In this document: positions 52,489 to 62,000 of the stretch, one piece after another | Layout: each line of letters starts with the position of its first letter | Numbering within the stretch: position 1 is the first letter of the stretch | From: Prorocentrum cordatum | Taxonomy: Eukaryota; Sar; Dinophyceae; Prorocentrales; Prorocentraceae | Reading direction: 5' to 3' | Assembly: GCA_963575745.1 (NCBI GenBank) | Contig: CAUYUJ010018881.1 | Span: 1 to 62,000 of the forward strand | DNA: 62,000 nucleotides | Program-made: the position numbers and the translations under genes | The notes under the pieces: generated by a model | Told to the model about the DNA's origin: nothing | The model's input: the letters and a program-made list of their open reading frames with translations, nothing else | The model's database searches: none

Positions 52489-52700
52489 CCTGAGGACACG
52501 TTGATTCCGTGCCCAGAAGCAGGGGGGCGCACTTGATATGCGTATGGAATTGTTTTTCTCCGTTTCAGATTTCTTTCTCCCCCCCTCTCTGTTTCATTCT
52601 CTCTTGCCTCAGGGGTTGGTCAAAGGACCTGAGAACATGCCCACTCCGTGCCGAGAAGCACGGGGGCCCAGTTGGTATGCATATGGAATTGTTTATAGTT
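52489..52700 (+). repeat. direct duplication, about 135-bp offset
   Basis: CCTGAGGACACG, CCGTGCCCAGAAGCA, GGGGG and TATGCGTATGGAATTGTTT (52489-52556) recur as CCTGAGAACATG, CCGTGCCGAGAAGCA, GGGGG and TATGCATATGGAATTGTTT (52628-52693). Confidence 0.85.
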
Positions 52701-52702
52701 TA

Positions 52703-52878
52703 CGTTTGTTCTCTCTCTCTCTCTCTCTTTCTCTTTCACTCTTTCTCTTTCTCTCTTTCTCTCTCTCTCTCTCTCTCACTCCGTCGCACCTTTTTTTTAC
52801 TTCAGTTTTTTTTTGTTGTTTCCCCCCCCCCCCTCTCTCTCTCCCTCTCTCCCTCTATCCCTCTCTCTTCTTTATGTT
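52703..52878 (+). repeat. TCTCTC pyrimidine tract
   Basis: CT-rich repeats with T runs and one C11 run. Frames encode Ser/Leu/Phe runs only. Confidence 0.9.
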
Positions 52879-53002
52879 GTCTTATTTCCTTATGTTTCAA
52901 TTTTCCGTTCGTGGTGTTCTTTTTTTCTGCTCCTCTGCCCTGTCATAGTGCTATCTCTAGATGGCACTGCAGAATGGTTCTGCACATGCATGCGAGTCAC
53001 AT

Positions 53003-53038
53003 GTATGCATATATATATGTATATATGTATATATGTAT

Positions 53039-53082
<44 letters not shown>

Positions 53083-53124
53083 GTGTATATGTATATACAT
53101 ATATATATATATATATGTATATGG
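53003..53124 (+). repeat. TATG/TA microsatellite
   Basis: ATATATGTATATATGT units pass into ATGTAT and finally TATATATATA. Confidence 0.95.
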
Positions 53125-53159
53125 CAAGGAAACTCTACGACGAGGGGAGGAACGCAGGT

Positions 53160-53365
53160 TGGCCCGATGCTCGGCCTTAACCGACCCGAAGCTGGCCCTA
53201 AGCTGGCCTTAGGCTGGCCCGAAGCTAACCCTAAGCTGACCCTAAGCTGTTCCTAAGCTGGCTCTAAGCTGGGCCTACGATGGGCCTATATTGCCTTAGG
53301 CTGGCATTGAGCTGACACTCAGCTGGCACTAAGCTGACCCCAATCTGGCCTCAAGCTGCCCCCAC
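53160..53365 (+). repeat. CCTAAGCTGGC tandem array, plus orientation
   Basis: About 16 units of 10-14 bases of the form CCTAAGCTGGCC or CCTAAGCTGACC. The reverse complement forms the array at 54180-54775. Confidence 0.9.
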
Positions 53366-54175
53366 GAGCCCTCACGGAACCCCCCGAGAACACCCCAGGA
53401 GGCCCCCCAAAGGGGCTTCACGACTGCGTGATCCGAAAGATCGCCCAAACTGTCCCGCAACCCAGGCACAGTGGCGGGATGGGCCGAAGGCCGTTAGGAT
53501 AGTAAACATCTTTGGGGCAATGTCCATTTGGGCCAGGCGTGTGAGGAAGTCTCAAGTCGAGTTCAGCAGAAGTCGACCTCAGCATTCGTGCAGGCGGGAC
53601 GGAATGCAAAGTCGGAGGCCGAAGGTGTGGAGGAGTGGCGAGGGGGAGGACGGCGAAGGAGGGGGAGGGAGGGCGGATATGGGATTCCCTGCGCACTGAT
53701 CTACGTGGGCGGGCACCTGTCGTCCGGGGTAATGCTCGTTGTAGTCCAGAGGGGGCAGTGTAGTCCGGGGGCGGGGCCCTTGTCTACTCCTCTTTCTCCT
53801 CCTCCACCTCCTCCTCCACCTCCTCCACATCCTGTTCCTCCCCCTCTTCCTCCTCCTCTTCCTCCTCCTCCTCCTCCTCCTCCTCCTCCTCCTCCTCCTC
53901 CTCCTCCTGTCTGCGCGCGGAAGCTCGAGCAACGTGGTCTCCCCCCCGCTGCTAGCCTGGCCGCGACTGCTTGTGGCAACCGACGGGTTGGAAAGTGACG
54001 AATCCCCCCTCCCGGGAAGAATTGCCCCTTCAAAGCACCCAAATAGTAGCTGAGAGTGCAAACGATACGGATGATGTTGCATGATATTGCTGGCGGTGTT
54101 TATGATGCTGATGATGGTGATGAAGACGCCCTCGGGGCTGAACAGTGCCGTTGCAGCTCCTGCTCCCTGGTCTAG
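53366..54175. other. spacer between two opposed arrays
   Basis: It contains a TCCTCC microsatellite (53788-53908) and GATGATG bits (54100-54125). No convincing gene is present. Confidence 0.45.
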
Positions 54176-54179
54176 GCTT

Positions 54180-54775
54180 AGGGGCAATCTTAGGACAGTT
54201 TAGGACCAGTTTAGGGTCAACTAAGGCCCAGCCAAGGCCAAGCTTAGGGTCAAGGTAGGGTCAGCTTAGGCCCAGCTTAAGGACAGCTTAGGGTCTGCTT
54301 AGGGTCATCGCAGGGCCAGCTCATTGTCAGCTTAGGGTCATCTTAGGCCCAACTTAGGGTCAGGGTCGGCTTAGGCCCAGCTCAGGGTCAGCTGAGGGTC
54401 AGCTTTGGGTTAGCTGGGGGTCGGCTTAGGCCCAGCTCAGAGTCAGCTGACGGTCAGCTTTGGGTTAGCTGAGGGCCAGCAAGCTTAGGATCAGCGTAGG
54501 GTCAGTTTATGGTCAGCTTGGGGACAGCCTAGGGCCAGCATAAGGTCAGCGTAGGGTCAGCTTAAACCCAACTTAAGCCATCTGAATCCCAGCTTAGGGT
54601 CCGCTTAGGGTCTGGTTAAGGGTCAGCTTAGAGTCAGCTCCGGATCAGTCAGCTTAAGCCAAATTCAGGATCACCTTAGCGTCTTCGTAGGGCCAGCTTA
54701 GGCCAAGCTTAGGACCGTCGCAGGGTCAGCTTATAGCTCAAGGTCAGCTTAGGGCCAGCTTGGGGTCAACCTGAA
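54180..54775 (+). repeat. GTCAGCTTAGGG tandem array, opposed to the 53160 array
   Basis: About 45 imperfect units of GGTCAGCTTAGG and GGCCCAGCTTAGG type, 10-20 bases apart. The 3' end of the transposase frame on the minus strand runs into it. Confidence 0.93.
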
Positions 54776-56495
54776 GGGGGTCTCTTGGGGAGCTATGGGG
54801 GGTCTCTTGAGGGGCTCCGGGGGGGAGGGTCTCCGGGGCCTCCTGGGGGCATGAATCCTTACCCCGTTGAGAGCGAGCACCTTTGCAAGGTCCTCTGCAG
54901 CGATCTCGTCGGAGGTCATGAAAGCCAGCACCTCTCGCTGGCGACGGTCACGTTGAGGCACGTCAGGTCCAATGTACCTGAGCAGCTCCTCGACGTGATT
55001 CATGGTCCACTTGCAGTCGACCACGTGAAGGGACTCGCACAACACAGACGCGGCCTCAAAGTGTGTGTTCATGAAGCCATGCGTCACGTAGATTTTCCGC
55101 TTCACGCTCGTAGCTCTAAAGTAGCCCAGGCAGGCCCCTTGATGCCCATTGCTCGAGATGTACGCTGGCGTAGCCAATGAGGCTCCGTGCAAACCCGCGC
55201 TCAAGAGTACGTGGCACGGCACTCTGTCTAGATGTTCAGTGACGATGATATCTGCCTCCAACAGCTGCTCCACCTGCGACACGCCGAGACCCGCTAGACG
55301 GGCCTGCGGCAGGGGAATCACGTCCAAGTAGAAGATGCATGAGCCGGCGATGTCTTCATGTTCTTTCTGCAGCAGGACCCTTTTGCGGGCTTTGGTCACC
55401 TGAAGTTCCTTCTGATTCAATGTCAATTTAATCAGGTGCTCGTGCGCTTGGTCGACCAGCTCTGGCGTGACCACATCTTCCTCCAAAAAACCAGTGAGGT
55501 AAGCTTCTACCTTGGCCTTGTCGATCTTCTTCTGGTTGAAGAGCATCTCTTCCAACTGCTTGTCGCTCAAGTCGCCGAGCGTGACCGTGCTCTCCTGCTT
55601 CGGTAAGATGTCGCCAACAGGGCCCGAGAGTGAGGACGTGATGGCGTTCCGCACCCCAATGAAAGCCGCCTCTGTGTCGTCGCGGGTTCTTTTTGGCATC
55701 GGCAAACCTTTGTGTTCACGTGGCCGCTTCGTCACCCGGGCGCGACCGAAATTCTCGAACCACTTCTTGCCTGCTCGTTTGATCCAATCGTCCAGGTCAG
55801 CTAACGGGTCCATCATAATGATCATCACGTCGAACTCACGGTCGGTGAAGGTGTCATCGCATTGCCCACCTCGCAGAGCAGTCATAGCCGAGAAGCCTCG
55901 TTCAACTTTTGATGACGAGCTGCTCCAAGCTGCCAGTCGTGCCAGCGCTGCCAGAAGCGTCGATGCAGAGTGTGCTTCCCTTGTGGATGTCCGCGTCTGG
56001 GTTCGACGGATTGCTTCTCGCCATGCTGCCAAAGTCGAGCACGAAGCTGATGCAGTCAGATGTTTAACGGCTCGCGCATGGAAGTGGTGGAACTCATGAA
56101 TCAAGTCTGCTGCACAGAGGTTGAGGGCCAGGGCAATTCGGCTCAAGCACTTGTTGAGCTCCTCAATGCTACCGCTGCCAACGTTTCCCTTCGATAAGCT
56201 GAATGCCCTGAAACTCGCTAGCAAGTCCCACTGCGGAAACTCTGCCTCTACAACTTTTTTGCGCGGCAAAGACATCGTGCTCATGCGACGCAAGCATCGC
56301 GTGACCAACACGGGGTCAAGCTCTGACGAACTCCCAATCGTTTTCGGCCTGTCGGAGAGAATAACCGTCCGAGGTCGTCTCAATGTTTTGATCATGATTG
56401 AAGTTGGCCCAGGTACTTCCAAGCAAAGGCCGTTCGCGAACAGCCTGTGCATCGTTCCTCCGAGTGATACCAAAAGACACCAGACAAAGAGCCAG
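54749..56495 (-). CDS. hAT-like transposase, last exon (dimerisation region)
   Basis: The frame is open from an acceptor-like TTGTTAG (ending 56496) to a stop at 54749-54751. Native coding probably ends nearer 54860, because the last about 35 residues are Pro/Arg-rich and overlap the border of the CTTAGGG array. Near its first third is LARLAAWSSSSSKVERGFSA followed by MTALRGGQCDDTFTDREFDV. This fits the ERxFS block of hAT C-terminal dimerisation domains. It is preceded by helices FRAFSLSKGNVGSGSIEELN and LIHEFHHFHARAVKHLTAS. Downstream are basic (KRPREHKGLPMPKRTRDD) and helical regions. The DDE residues of the catalytic core were not identified with certainty. It is linked to exon 2 by orientation and content, but the exon 2/3 junction is unresolved. 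Confidence 0.6.
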
Positions 56496-56519
56496 CTAAC
56501 AACGCGAATCGAATCCCAA

Positions 56520-56690
56520 ATCGACTCCGCCCTCCTCCCTCCTCCCTCCTCCTCCTCCGCCCTCCTCCTCCTCCTCCCTCCTCCTCCTCCTCCTCCTCCT
56601 CCTCCGCCCCCTCCTCCTCCTCCTCCTCCTCCTCCCTCCCTCCTCCCTCCTCCTGAAGGAGGAGGAGGAAACGACTCATTCCGAGCCGGA
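56520..56690 (-). repeat. TCCTCC microsatellite in the second intron of the hAT-like gene
   Basis: The plus strand shows CCTCCTCCTCC with CCCTCC variants from 56527 to 56655 and an AGGAGGAGGA patch at 56656-56670. It lies between two coding exons and is assumed intronic. Confidence 0.9.
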
Positions 56691-56726
56691 GGGCGGACTG
56701 TGGCGGAGCTTTGTTAGGGCCGCATC

Positions 56727-57193
56727 CTGCAAAATTGTCAACTTCGTTGTTGATCTCCGCTTCGTCGAAGTCGTCGGGGTCGAGCAGCGAGACGAGCTTG
56801 CCCATCTCGATGAACATGTCGCCCATCATCGCCATCTGCAGCGCCTGCTCCTCGTCGGCCGGAGTCGGCGTCTGAAGGCAACGTGCCCCCTCGGGGCTCG
56901 TTTGTCCGCGAAGCGAGATAGTCTGCGCAGCTGTGGTCAATGCTGCGTCGAAACATGTGACGAGTCTCAACAAAGCTGCGCTCTCTGCATGGTAGCGATG
57001 GGCAGCATATTGGAAGTCCCTGATCCGCTTGCTAGTGATAATCTCCTCGCCACATTTCTCTCGGTTGGCGGTGGGAATGTCCTTCACCTGCGGTATGAAC
57101 TGGATTATCTTGGTAATCGAGTCTTTCTTCTCGATATACTCATACATGATATTCTGCAGGTAGGGGCCGGTCTTAAAGGGCCGCGACGAGCAC
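56727..57193 (-). CDS. hAT-like transposase, middle exon
   Basis: The acceptor GCCAGAG| (minus strand, AG at 57195-57194) opens CSSRPFKTGPYLQNIMYEYI, then EKKDSITKIIQFIPQVKDIP, RDFQYAAHRYHAESAALLRL, and the acidic helix MGDMFIEMGKLVSLLDPDDF. With exon 1 (…RDRAHAAQ) the junction is phase 2, AG+G giving Arg, and the text across it (AHAAQR then CSSRPFKTGPYLQ) reads naturally. The region corresponds to the hAT core, where a long insertion rich in helices is typical. The end is uncertain: 56727 is the last base of GACAATTTTGCAG, after which the frame becomes Glu-rich microsatellite. Confidence 0.65.
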
Positions 57194-57419
57194 CTCTGGC
57201 GAAGGGGGCGCAGAGGTGGATGTGGAGGGGAATCCCCCGGGAGATCAGTGAGGAGGTATATGATGGATGGCCCTCTTGGGCCATTTTGGCCCGTCTTGTC
57301 CCCACCTAGGCCCTGCCTAGAAGGGTTCTTACCCTCTTGGCTTAAAGGGCCGGGCAGTGTAAATCGCCCCGGGCGGTTCCCCCAGGATCCGCCCAGCGGT
57401 TCCCCCAGTTACGCCCCCT

Positions 57420-58050
57420 TAGCTTAGCGTTGCCTATCTCATCTTGGCTTAGATTGTTTTATCTTAGCTTAGCTTAGCTTCATCTTAGCTCAGGCTTATC
57501 TTAGCTTAGCCTACCTTCATCTGAGCTGCGCTGAGCTTTAGCGTAGCAGAGCACATCATAGCATAGCGCAGCACAGCACATCATAGCATAGCCCAGCATA
57601 GCGTAGCATAGCGCAACTAACATAGCACAGCATAGCATAGCATCGCGCAGCACAACACAGCTTAACATAGCACATCGCAGCATATCATAGCATAACATAG
57701 CAGAGCATAGCATAGCATAGCAGCAAAGTAAAGGCACCGCAACAGCAGCGACCGCAAAGCAACTCACAAGCATTAGCATCGCATAACATAACATATCCAA
57801 GCATAGCATAGCATTGCATATCATATCGCAACATAGTTTAGCATATCATAGCCTAGCATAGCATAGCATAGCATAGCGCAGCTTATCATAGCTTGGAATA
57901 TCATAGCATCGCATAGCTTAACATAGCACAGCACATCATGACATGTCATAGCTTATCATAACATAGCATAACATAGCGCAGCATTTCATAGCATACTATG
58001 GCACACCATAGCATAGCGCATCATAGCATAGCATAGCAACTAATGCTGCT
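57420..58050 (+). repeat. TAGCATAGCA pentamer array
   Basis: CTTAGCTTAG words give way to CATAGCATAGCA, a 5-base periodicity with many single changes, over more than 600 bases inside the intron. Confidence 0.95.
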
Positions 58051-58084
58051 TTCCTAGTGGCTCCAACTTCTAGGTAGGGTCGCA

Positions 58085-58318
58085 CTGGGGTAATGTGCAT
58101 GGTGGGCCGTCTTGGGAGAGGCCATATTGGGCCGCTTTGTGTACATGTTTGGCCGTCTTGGAAACATTTTGCGGTTATTATCTTGAGGGGCCATCTTGGA
58201 TCTCGGGAGGCCATTTTGGAGGCTATCTGGGAGGCTATCTGGCCTCTCGGGGCCATATCGGTGGAGGCCATCTTGGAGGCGCCCTGGAGCCACGCTCTGG
58301 GCATTTCGGGTTACTTCT
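58085..58318 (+). repeat. dispersed GCCATCTTGG repeat piece within the intron
   Basis: GGGCCGTCTTGGGAGAGGCC, GCCATATTGGGCCG, GGCCATCTTGGATCTCGG and GAGGCCATCTTGGAGGCGCC are family words. Confidence 0.65.
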
Positions 58319-58327
58319 GAGTGGCAC

Positions 58328-59322
58328 CTCTGCGCAGCATGGGCACGATCGCGCGCCGCGACTTTCAAATTGGGGAAGTCTTTTACCATCGCCTCCCGTA
58401 TCTCTGTCACCGTCGCGCCAGACAAGAGGGGGCCTAATTCCCGCCCGGCGAGCTGCTCGTCCGAGGCCCCGTCCGCCGCGAAACACTCTACAGTGGATGC
58501 AATCTTACGCAGCAGCTTCTCGTCGACATGGGCGGGCGCGGAGTCGGGCAAAGGCGGCGGCTTTGGAGTGCACGGGCTTGGCAATCCAAGGAGCGCAGCT
58601 CGACGAAGGCTGTCAGATCCACAACATCCGATGTCAGGAACTTCCCTGCTCAAGTCAACGATGCCCTCGTGCACGTTAAGCTCCGAATCGCTCCACCGAA
58701 ACCTCATCAAGAAACGAGTGCCTCGCTTACCTTGTTGGATGCTGGTGGATACTGCTTTGCGCAGCACTTCCCCGTTGAAATCTCGTTTCGCTTCAGCCAG
58801 CGCCCGCTGCATCCTCCTGACTTTCTTGGATCCAGCAACGTTTGGAATACCGTGGATACTCGTTGCCCGCTCTTTATTGTTAATAACTGCTAACCAGTCA
58901 TCACGACGTGGCACTCCATCATCAATGTTTCCTACCATCCCACCAGTTACGACACCAGCGCACGCTCGATGGCAGGGATTCGTTGCGTGCCGCGCGAGGC
59001 GCTGCTTGCTGATACCACCCCCAGTCTGCTCGCACACCTGAAACTTTGCGAATATCAAGTTGCCAGTCCGTAGCAGGCCCAACTTTTGAAATTCTTTATA
59101 CTCCATCGCGACAGAACACCAATTGCAGCCTATACCGAATGCCTGTCTATTGATGTCGATGCGTGCATCGAGCCACTCTCCAATATCCCGCTGCCAGTCC
59201 TTACGCTTTCGGATCCTTACGCAGCGCGTGCACGATCTCCACGAGCAAGCACGAACATGCTCCTCATCGTGAAGTCCACCCACGCCCTCCGGCCATGATG
59301 AGCACGGTGCGTCGCCGGACAT
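58328..59322 (-). CDS. hAT-like transposase, N-terminal exon with zinc-binding region
   Basis: On the minus strand ATG 59322 opens MSGDAPCSSWPEGVGGLHDE. An upstream in-frame ATG at 59406 is cut off by TGA TAG after 22 codons. Then come FGIGCNWCSVAMEYKEFQKL, GNLIFAKFQVCEQTGGGISK and QRLARHATNPCHRACAGV: Cys-x2-Cys followed by Leu-x-Arg-His-x5-His, a BED-like zinc finger as found at hAT N-termini. Later, RKIASTVECFAADGASDEQL, LLSGATVTEIREAMVKDFPN and LKVAARDRAHAAQ resemble the hAT core start, where the first catalytic Asp is followed by G-s. It ends at the donor AGAG|GTGCCA (58328). A spliced-leader relict lies 84 bases upstream of the ATG. hAT transposases cut and paste DNA. Confidence 0.7.
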
Positions 59323-59406
59323 ATCCACAACAGGCTATCACTGAATTGATTCAGCATCTTGGTAGCTGCGGCTGCTGTCGCCTCCTGGACCGCTGGCATG
59401 TGCCAT

Positions 59407-59426
59407 TTGAGCCAAAATGGCTTCGG
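59407..59426 (-). other. relict DinoSL sequence, 19 of 20 identical
   Basis: The minus strand reads CCGAAGCCATTTTGGCTCAA. Only the fourth base (A for T) differs from the conserved spliced leader, and the final G is A. It lies in sense orientation 84 bases before the transposase ATG, exactly where a trans-spliced leader sits in a mature mRNA. Confidence 0.85.
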
Positions 59427-59439
59427 AGAAATGGGCCTC

Positions 59440-59705
59440 ATGGGGCCTTCTTTTTTCTGGGTGGGGCCTTGTGGGCCTCTCGAGTCATCTTGGGTTGCTC
59501 GAGCCCGTCTTGTGGGTTTCTTGGGCCGTTTTTGAACAGTTTGGAGCCCCTCGGACAGCGTTGAGGCCCTCCTGTGCTAGCCTGAGCCCCTCCAAAGGCG
59601 CTGTTGGGGCGTCTTTCGGCCCTCTACTAGGGACACGTCTTTGCCCTCCATGGGACCGTCTTGGGTTCCTCTGGTGACCCTCTTGGGCCATCATGGGGGA
59701 TCGTT
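59440..59705 (+). repeat. dispersed CTTGGG repeat, diverged copy
   Basis: GTGGGCCTCTCGAGTCATCT, TTTCTTGGGCCGTTTTTGAA and CCGTCTTGGGTTCCTCTGGT follow the family pattern. Confidence 0.65.
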
Positions 59706-59794
59706 GCGCTACATGCGAGTACAACTGCGAACAGGTAGTGCATGTGTAGAGCCATACAAACATGCAACACTGCATGGCGCAATGTGGGCTTACA

Positions 59795-60060
59795 ATATGA
59801 CCGGGTACCGTTTTCGCCAGCACATCAGACATACAGACGTGTGAACATATACATATACACGCACGTGTGTGCCAAACGCATGCAGATGCACATGCACTGG
59901 TATCTACCCATATGCGCATATATGCAGATACATACATACACGTGTAACTTACACGCATTCCTGCTCCCCTTCCTCCCTCTTCTCCTCCTCCTCCTCCTCC
60001 TCCTCCTCCTCCTCCTCCTACTACTCATCCTCTGCCTCCTTCTTTTCCTCCTCCCAGGCA
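59795..60060 (+). repeat. ATACATAT-type and TCCTCC microsatellites
   Basis: ACATATACATATACACGC words (59840-59945) are followed by CTCCTCCTCC (59982-60020). No gene is present. Confidence 0.7.
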
Positions 60061-60545
60061 CGGGCGCCCACGAGACGAAACCTCGGCCGACCTACCCAGC
60101 GCAAGGGGCCGTCAACGAGGTGCCAAGAAGCCCTAAGTGCAAGCACTGTCTTGCGAATGCAATGCTCAAGCCTAAACGCGTCCCCTAACCAGTTTGTCTG
60201 TAAGGGTCAATTATTATTGAAGAAGCGAGCAGGTGGATCGTCATCCCTGGAAGTGTTGGATCACCGTGACCTGGTGATTGTCCTCTATGCGTGTGCTGAC
60301 GATGAGAGTAGGAGGAGAATGAGGAGGAGAGGTTCTACTTATGCACGCAGCAATCGCCTCATGATCAAAACACAGAGTACTACTTTTTGCGCTACGATGG
60401 CGGATTCTGACATCGTGCTCCAGCGCCCTCGCGCTGAGAATGATATTGATTCTTACCGAACGCCTCGGCGCTCGATGCAACCAAATGTTACCGATCCATG
60501 GGGAAGACAACTTACCACCGCTGATCGCCACTGAGCGCCCCTCGC
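60060..60545. other. no supportable gene
   Basis: Frames on both strands lack motifs. It may be intron or leader between the two minus-strand coding regions. Confidence 0.4.
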
Positions 60546-60547
60546 GC

Positions 60548-61177
60548 TCAATGAAGGTCACCATCACGGTCGTCGCCGCAGCCAGAAGACTTCGCATCGG
60601 TCGGGCTGTCCTCAATCTGATAAGGCTCAAACAAGTCAAACCCAGAGTCGGAGCGGCCCAGGACCCTCTTGCCTTTAGACGGGCGAAGGCTGCCGAGAGA
60701 GTCTTCAGGATCAGGACGATCAGCAGGGCGCTTCAGACCACCACGATCGCCATGATGACCATCACTGCGCCCTGGCGGGGGGATCGACGACATGGATGCT
60801 GAGCCTGGCGTGGCAGCGCCCACCTTCCACTGTGACATTTCGAAGAAATCACCACCACCAATGGAATCGTGGACATCATTGTCTGCGACGGGTAGTCCAC
60901 CACCGGGCGCTGCGTCGTCGTCTCCACCGCTGTGCGCTGCGTCACCACTGGGCGCTGCGTCACCACCAGGCGCTGCGTCACCACCGGGCGCTGCGTCATC
61001 ACCGGGCGCTGCGCGAGCGCGTCCACCGCCAGGAGGAGGCAATGGCTCGCGGCCGCCCACGACAGTGATCAAGCACGGCAGCCTCGCACTCCAACTGCGT
61101 ACGTAGTCTGCTGGAAGGTCGGGTATGTGCACGAGCATGTCGCATTGTCCAGTGAGCTGGATGGTGGGTTCAGTCAT
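60548..61177 (-). CDS. unrecognised ORF with GDAAPG tandem peptide
   Basis: Minus-strand ATG 61177 opens MTEPTIQLTGQCDMLVHIPD and LPADYVRSWSARLPCLITVV. A tandem six-residue peptide follows (GDAAPG, about six copies from GGGCGCTGCGTCACCACC units, plus-strand coordinates 60895-61015), then HDSIGGGDFFEMSQWKVG, a basic patch (RPSKGKRVLGRSD) and a Cys near the end, stopping at 60548-60550. It could be a separate small gene or the first exon of the transposase gene; a donor-like ATG|GTGACC lies near its end. No family is recognised. Confidence 0.4.
   Translation of the reverse strand: MTEPTIQLTGQCDMLVHIPDLPADYVRSWSARLPCLITVVGGREPLPPPGGGRARAAPGDDAAPGGDAAPGGDAAPSGDAAHSGGDDDAAPGGGLPVADNDVHDSIGGGDFFEMSQWKVGAATPGSASMSSIPPPGRSDGHHGDRGGLKRPADRPDPEDSLGSLRPSKGKRVLGRSDSGFDLFEPYQIEDSPTDAKSSGCGDDRDGDLH
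60895..61015 (+). repeat. 18-base GGCGCTGCGTCACCACC repeat
   Basis: Five to six units of about 18 bases lie inside the preceding minus-strand frame and preserve it. Confidence 0.9.
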
Positions 61178-61179
61178 CG

Positions 61180-61750
61180 TCGATCGATGCCGAATGAGGA
61201 CTGCCGTGCAAAATAACACAAAGGCCGATTCGAACCAACAAAGAAATCGACGGGAAGCGCGTCGCACTATGATCAGAGCAGATGTGTCTGTGGTGTGTGA
61301 TCATGATCGAGCAGGCGCTCCTGCTCAGACCCGAAACTCAAAACTGCCAGATCCATGCCGAAACATGTGCCAATGAATTTGGACTCGTGGTGGTCCTTTT
61401 CGAGCCCCCCTCCTGGATAGTAGTGGACTCTCTCGGAACCATATTGGGCCCTGTGGGGACATCTTGGGAGCACCTGTCGCCGTCCAGGGCCCCATGGAGC
61501 TGTCCTCGATAGGGAGGGGGCCGGGGATGAGGAGGACTAGGATGACGATGAGGGGAAGGTGGAAAAGAGAAGAATGAAAGAAGGGAGGGGGAAAGAGAGA
61601 GATGGGAAGGAAGGTAAGTAGGGCGTAAACTCCCGCAGAGCACCCCCTGGTGACCCCCACGGGCTTGAGACCCCCCCCTCGAAAAATTGAGACCCTACCC
61701 TTTCGAAAACAGGATTTCAGACTCTGCCCATTTGTGCACCCTCATTCTCC
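61180..61750. other. no supportable gene
   Basis: A short dispersed-repeat-like stretch (ACCATATTGGGCCCTGTGGG at 61439-61458) and purine-rich GGGAAGG sequence (61510-61620) are present. Otherwise nothing is recognised. Confidence 0.4.
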
Positions 61751-61756
61751 TTTTAT

Positions 61757-61921
61757 TTCGGTTACTACTTATACTACTCGTACTACTACTACTACTACTA
61801 CTACTACTACGACTACTACTACTACTACTACTACTACTCCTACTCCTACTACCACTACCACTACCACTACCACTACTACGACTACTAGTAGTAGTAGTAG
61901 TACTACTACTACTACTACTAG

Positions 61922-61952
<31 letters not shown>

Positions 61953-61961
61953 GCTGCTACG

Positions 61962-61993
<32 letters not shown>

Positions 61994-62000
61994 GGCTACT
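61757..62000 (+). repeat. TAC/ACT triplet array reaching the window end
   Basis: TACTACTAC continues to the last base with ACCACT variants and an inverted TAGTAGTAGTAG piece at 61886-61902. Confidence 0.95.

Larger units (their letters stand above)
57194..58327 (-). other. 1134-base intron of the hAT-like gene
   Basis: On the minus strand the donor is GCAGAG|GTGCCA and the acceptor CGCCAGAG|GTGC. Both sides carry AGAGGTGC, so the intron is bounded by a direct repeat. It contains a dispersed-repeat piece (58085-58315) and a long TAGCA array. Phase 2 joins the exons in frame. Confidence 0.75.

Noticed and set aside
57280-58230. Further spliced-leader relicts at GGGCCATTTTGG
   Set aside because: These match only the CCATTTTGG core and lack GCTCAAG; they belong to the dispersed repeat vocabulary.
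1020-61000. CRISPR-like regular repeats
   Set aside because: All arrays are head-to-tail satellites without unique spacers of constant length, and the genome is eukaryotic.

Overview
The window looks like nuclear DNA of a dinoflagellate. Two near-copies of the dinoflagellate spliced leader lie inside it (3051-3071 on +, 59407-59426 on -). Coding islands are GC-rich, multi-exon and separated by long low-complexity stretches, and a family of repeats built from GGGGCC, CTCTTGG and CCATCTTG words recurs about ten times. I see no rRNA, tRNA, CRISPR array or bacterial operon structure. Almost every gene I can recognise belongs to a mobile element. Protein family calls come from motif reading by eye; no searches were run.

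Left part (1-30 kb). On the minus strand there is an edge-truncated SAP-like coding region (1-896), and behind it a weak tyrosine-recombinase-like remnant. A plus-strand gag-protease ORF (3376 onward) has a primer-binding-site-like motif and a spliced-leader relict upstream, and it runs into a 90-bp tandem array (5612-6222). A second copy of that array with the same 3' tail lies at 29761-30682. Between them are a small Cys/His ORF (6273), three fuller copies of the dispersed repeat (7270, 14160, 22790), a 36-bp minisatellite of about 33 units joined directly to the C-terminal piece of a Pif1-type helicase (16218-17807), and two unrecognised plus-strand proteins (18918-19817 and about 23838-25752). 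There is also a GTC/GAC triplet block with opposed arms and a 350-380 bp satellite (27690-29450). Most of 8.6-15 kb shows no supportable gene.

Centre (32.3-50.5 kb). This is the most interesting part: a very large Helitron-like element. A zinc-finger protein comes first. It is followed by a RepHel polyprotein region of about 12 kb with a DUF6570-like N-terminus, an HUH/Y2 Rep nuclease and a Pif1 helicase. Downstream in the same long frame are a possible Ulp1/C48-like protease domain, an endonuclease/exonuclease/phosphatase domain and a USP-type deubiquitinase, the last interrupted by an intron. An RPA1-like ssDNA-binding protein closes the set. Two phase-consistent GT-AG introns can be placed. 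At least six reading-frame breaks sit on or beside G homopolymers, so the element is either recently inactivated or the G runs are miscounted in this assembly. Rep and helicase would nick, unwind and transfer the strand, RPA would protect it, and the peptidases could act on host ubiquitin or SUMO pathways (inference).

Right part (50.5-62 kb). There are GAT and pyrimidine microsatellites, two opposed CCTAAGCTG arrays, and a minus-strand hAT-like transposase gene (59322 down to about 54749) with one clearly placed intron that holds a TAGCA array. A Gly/Ala/Pro-repeat ORF follows on the minus strand, and a TAC array runs off the window end.
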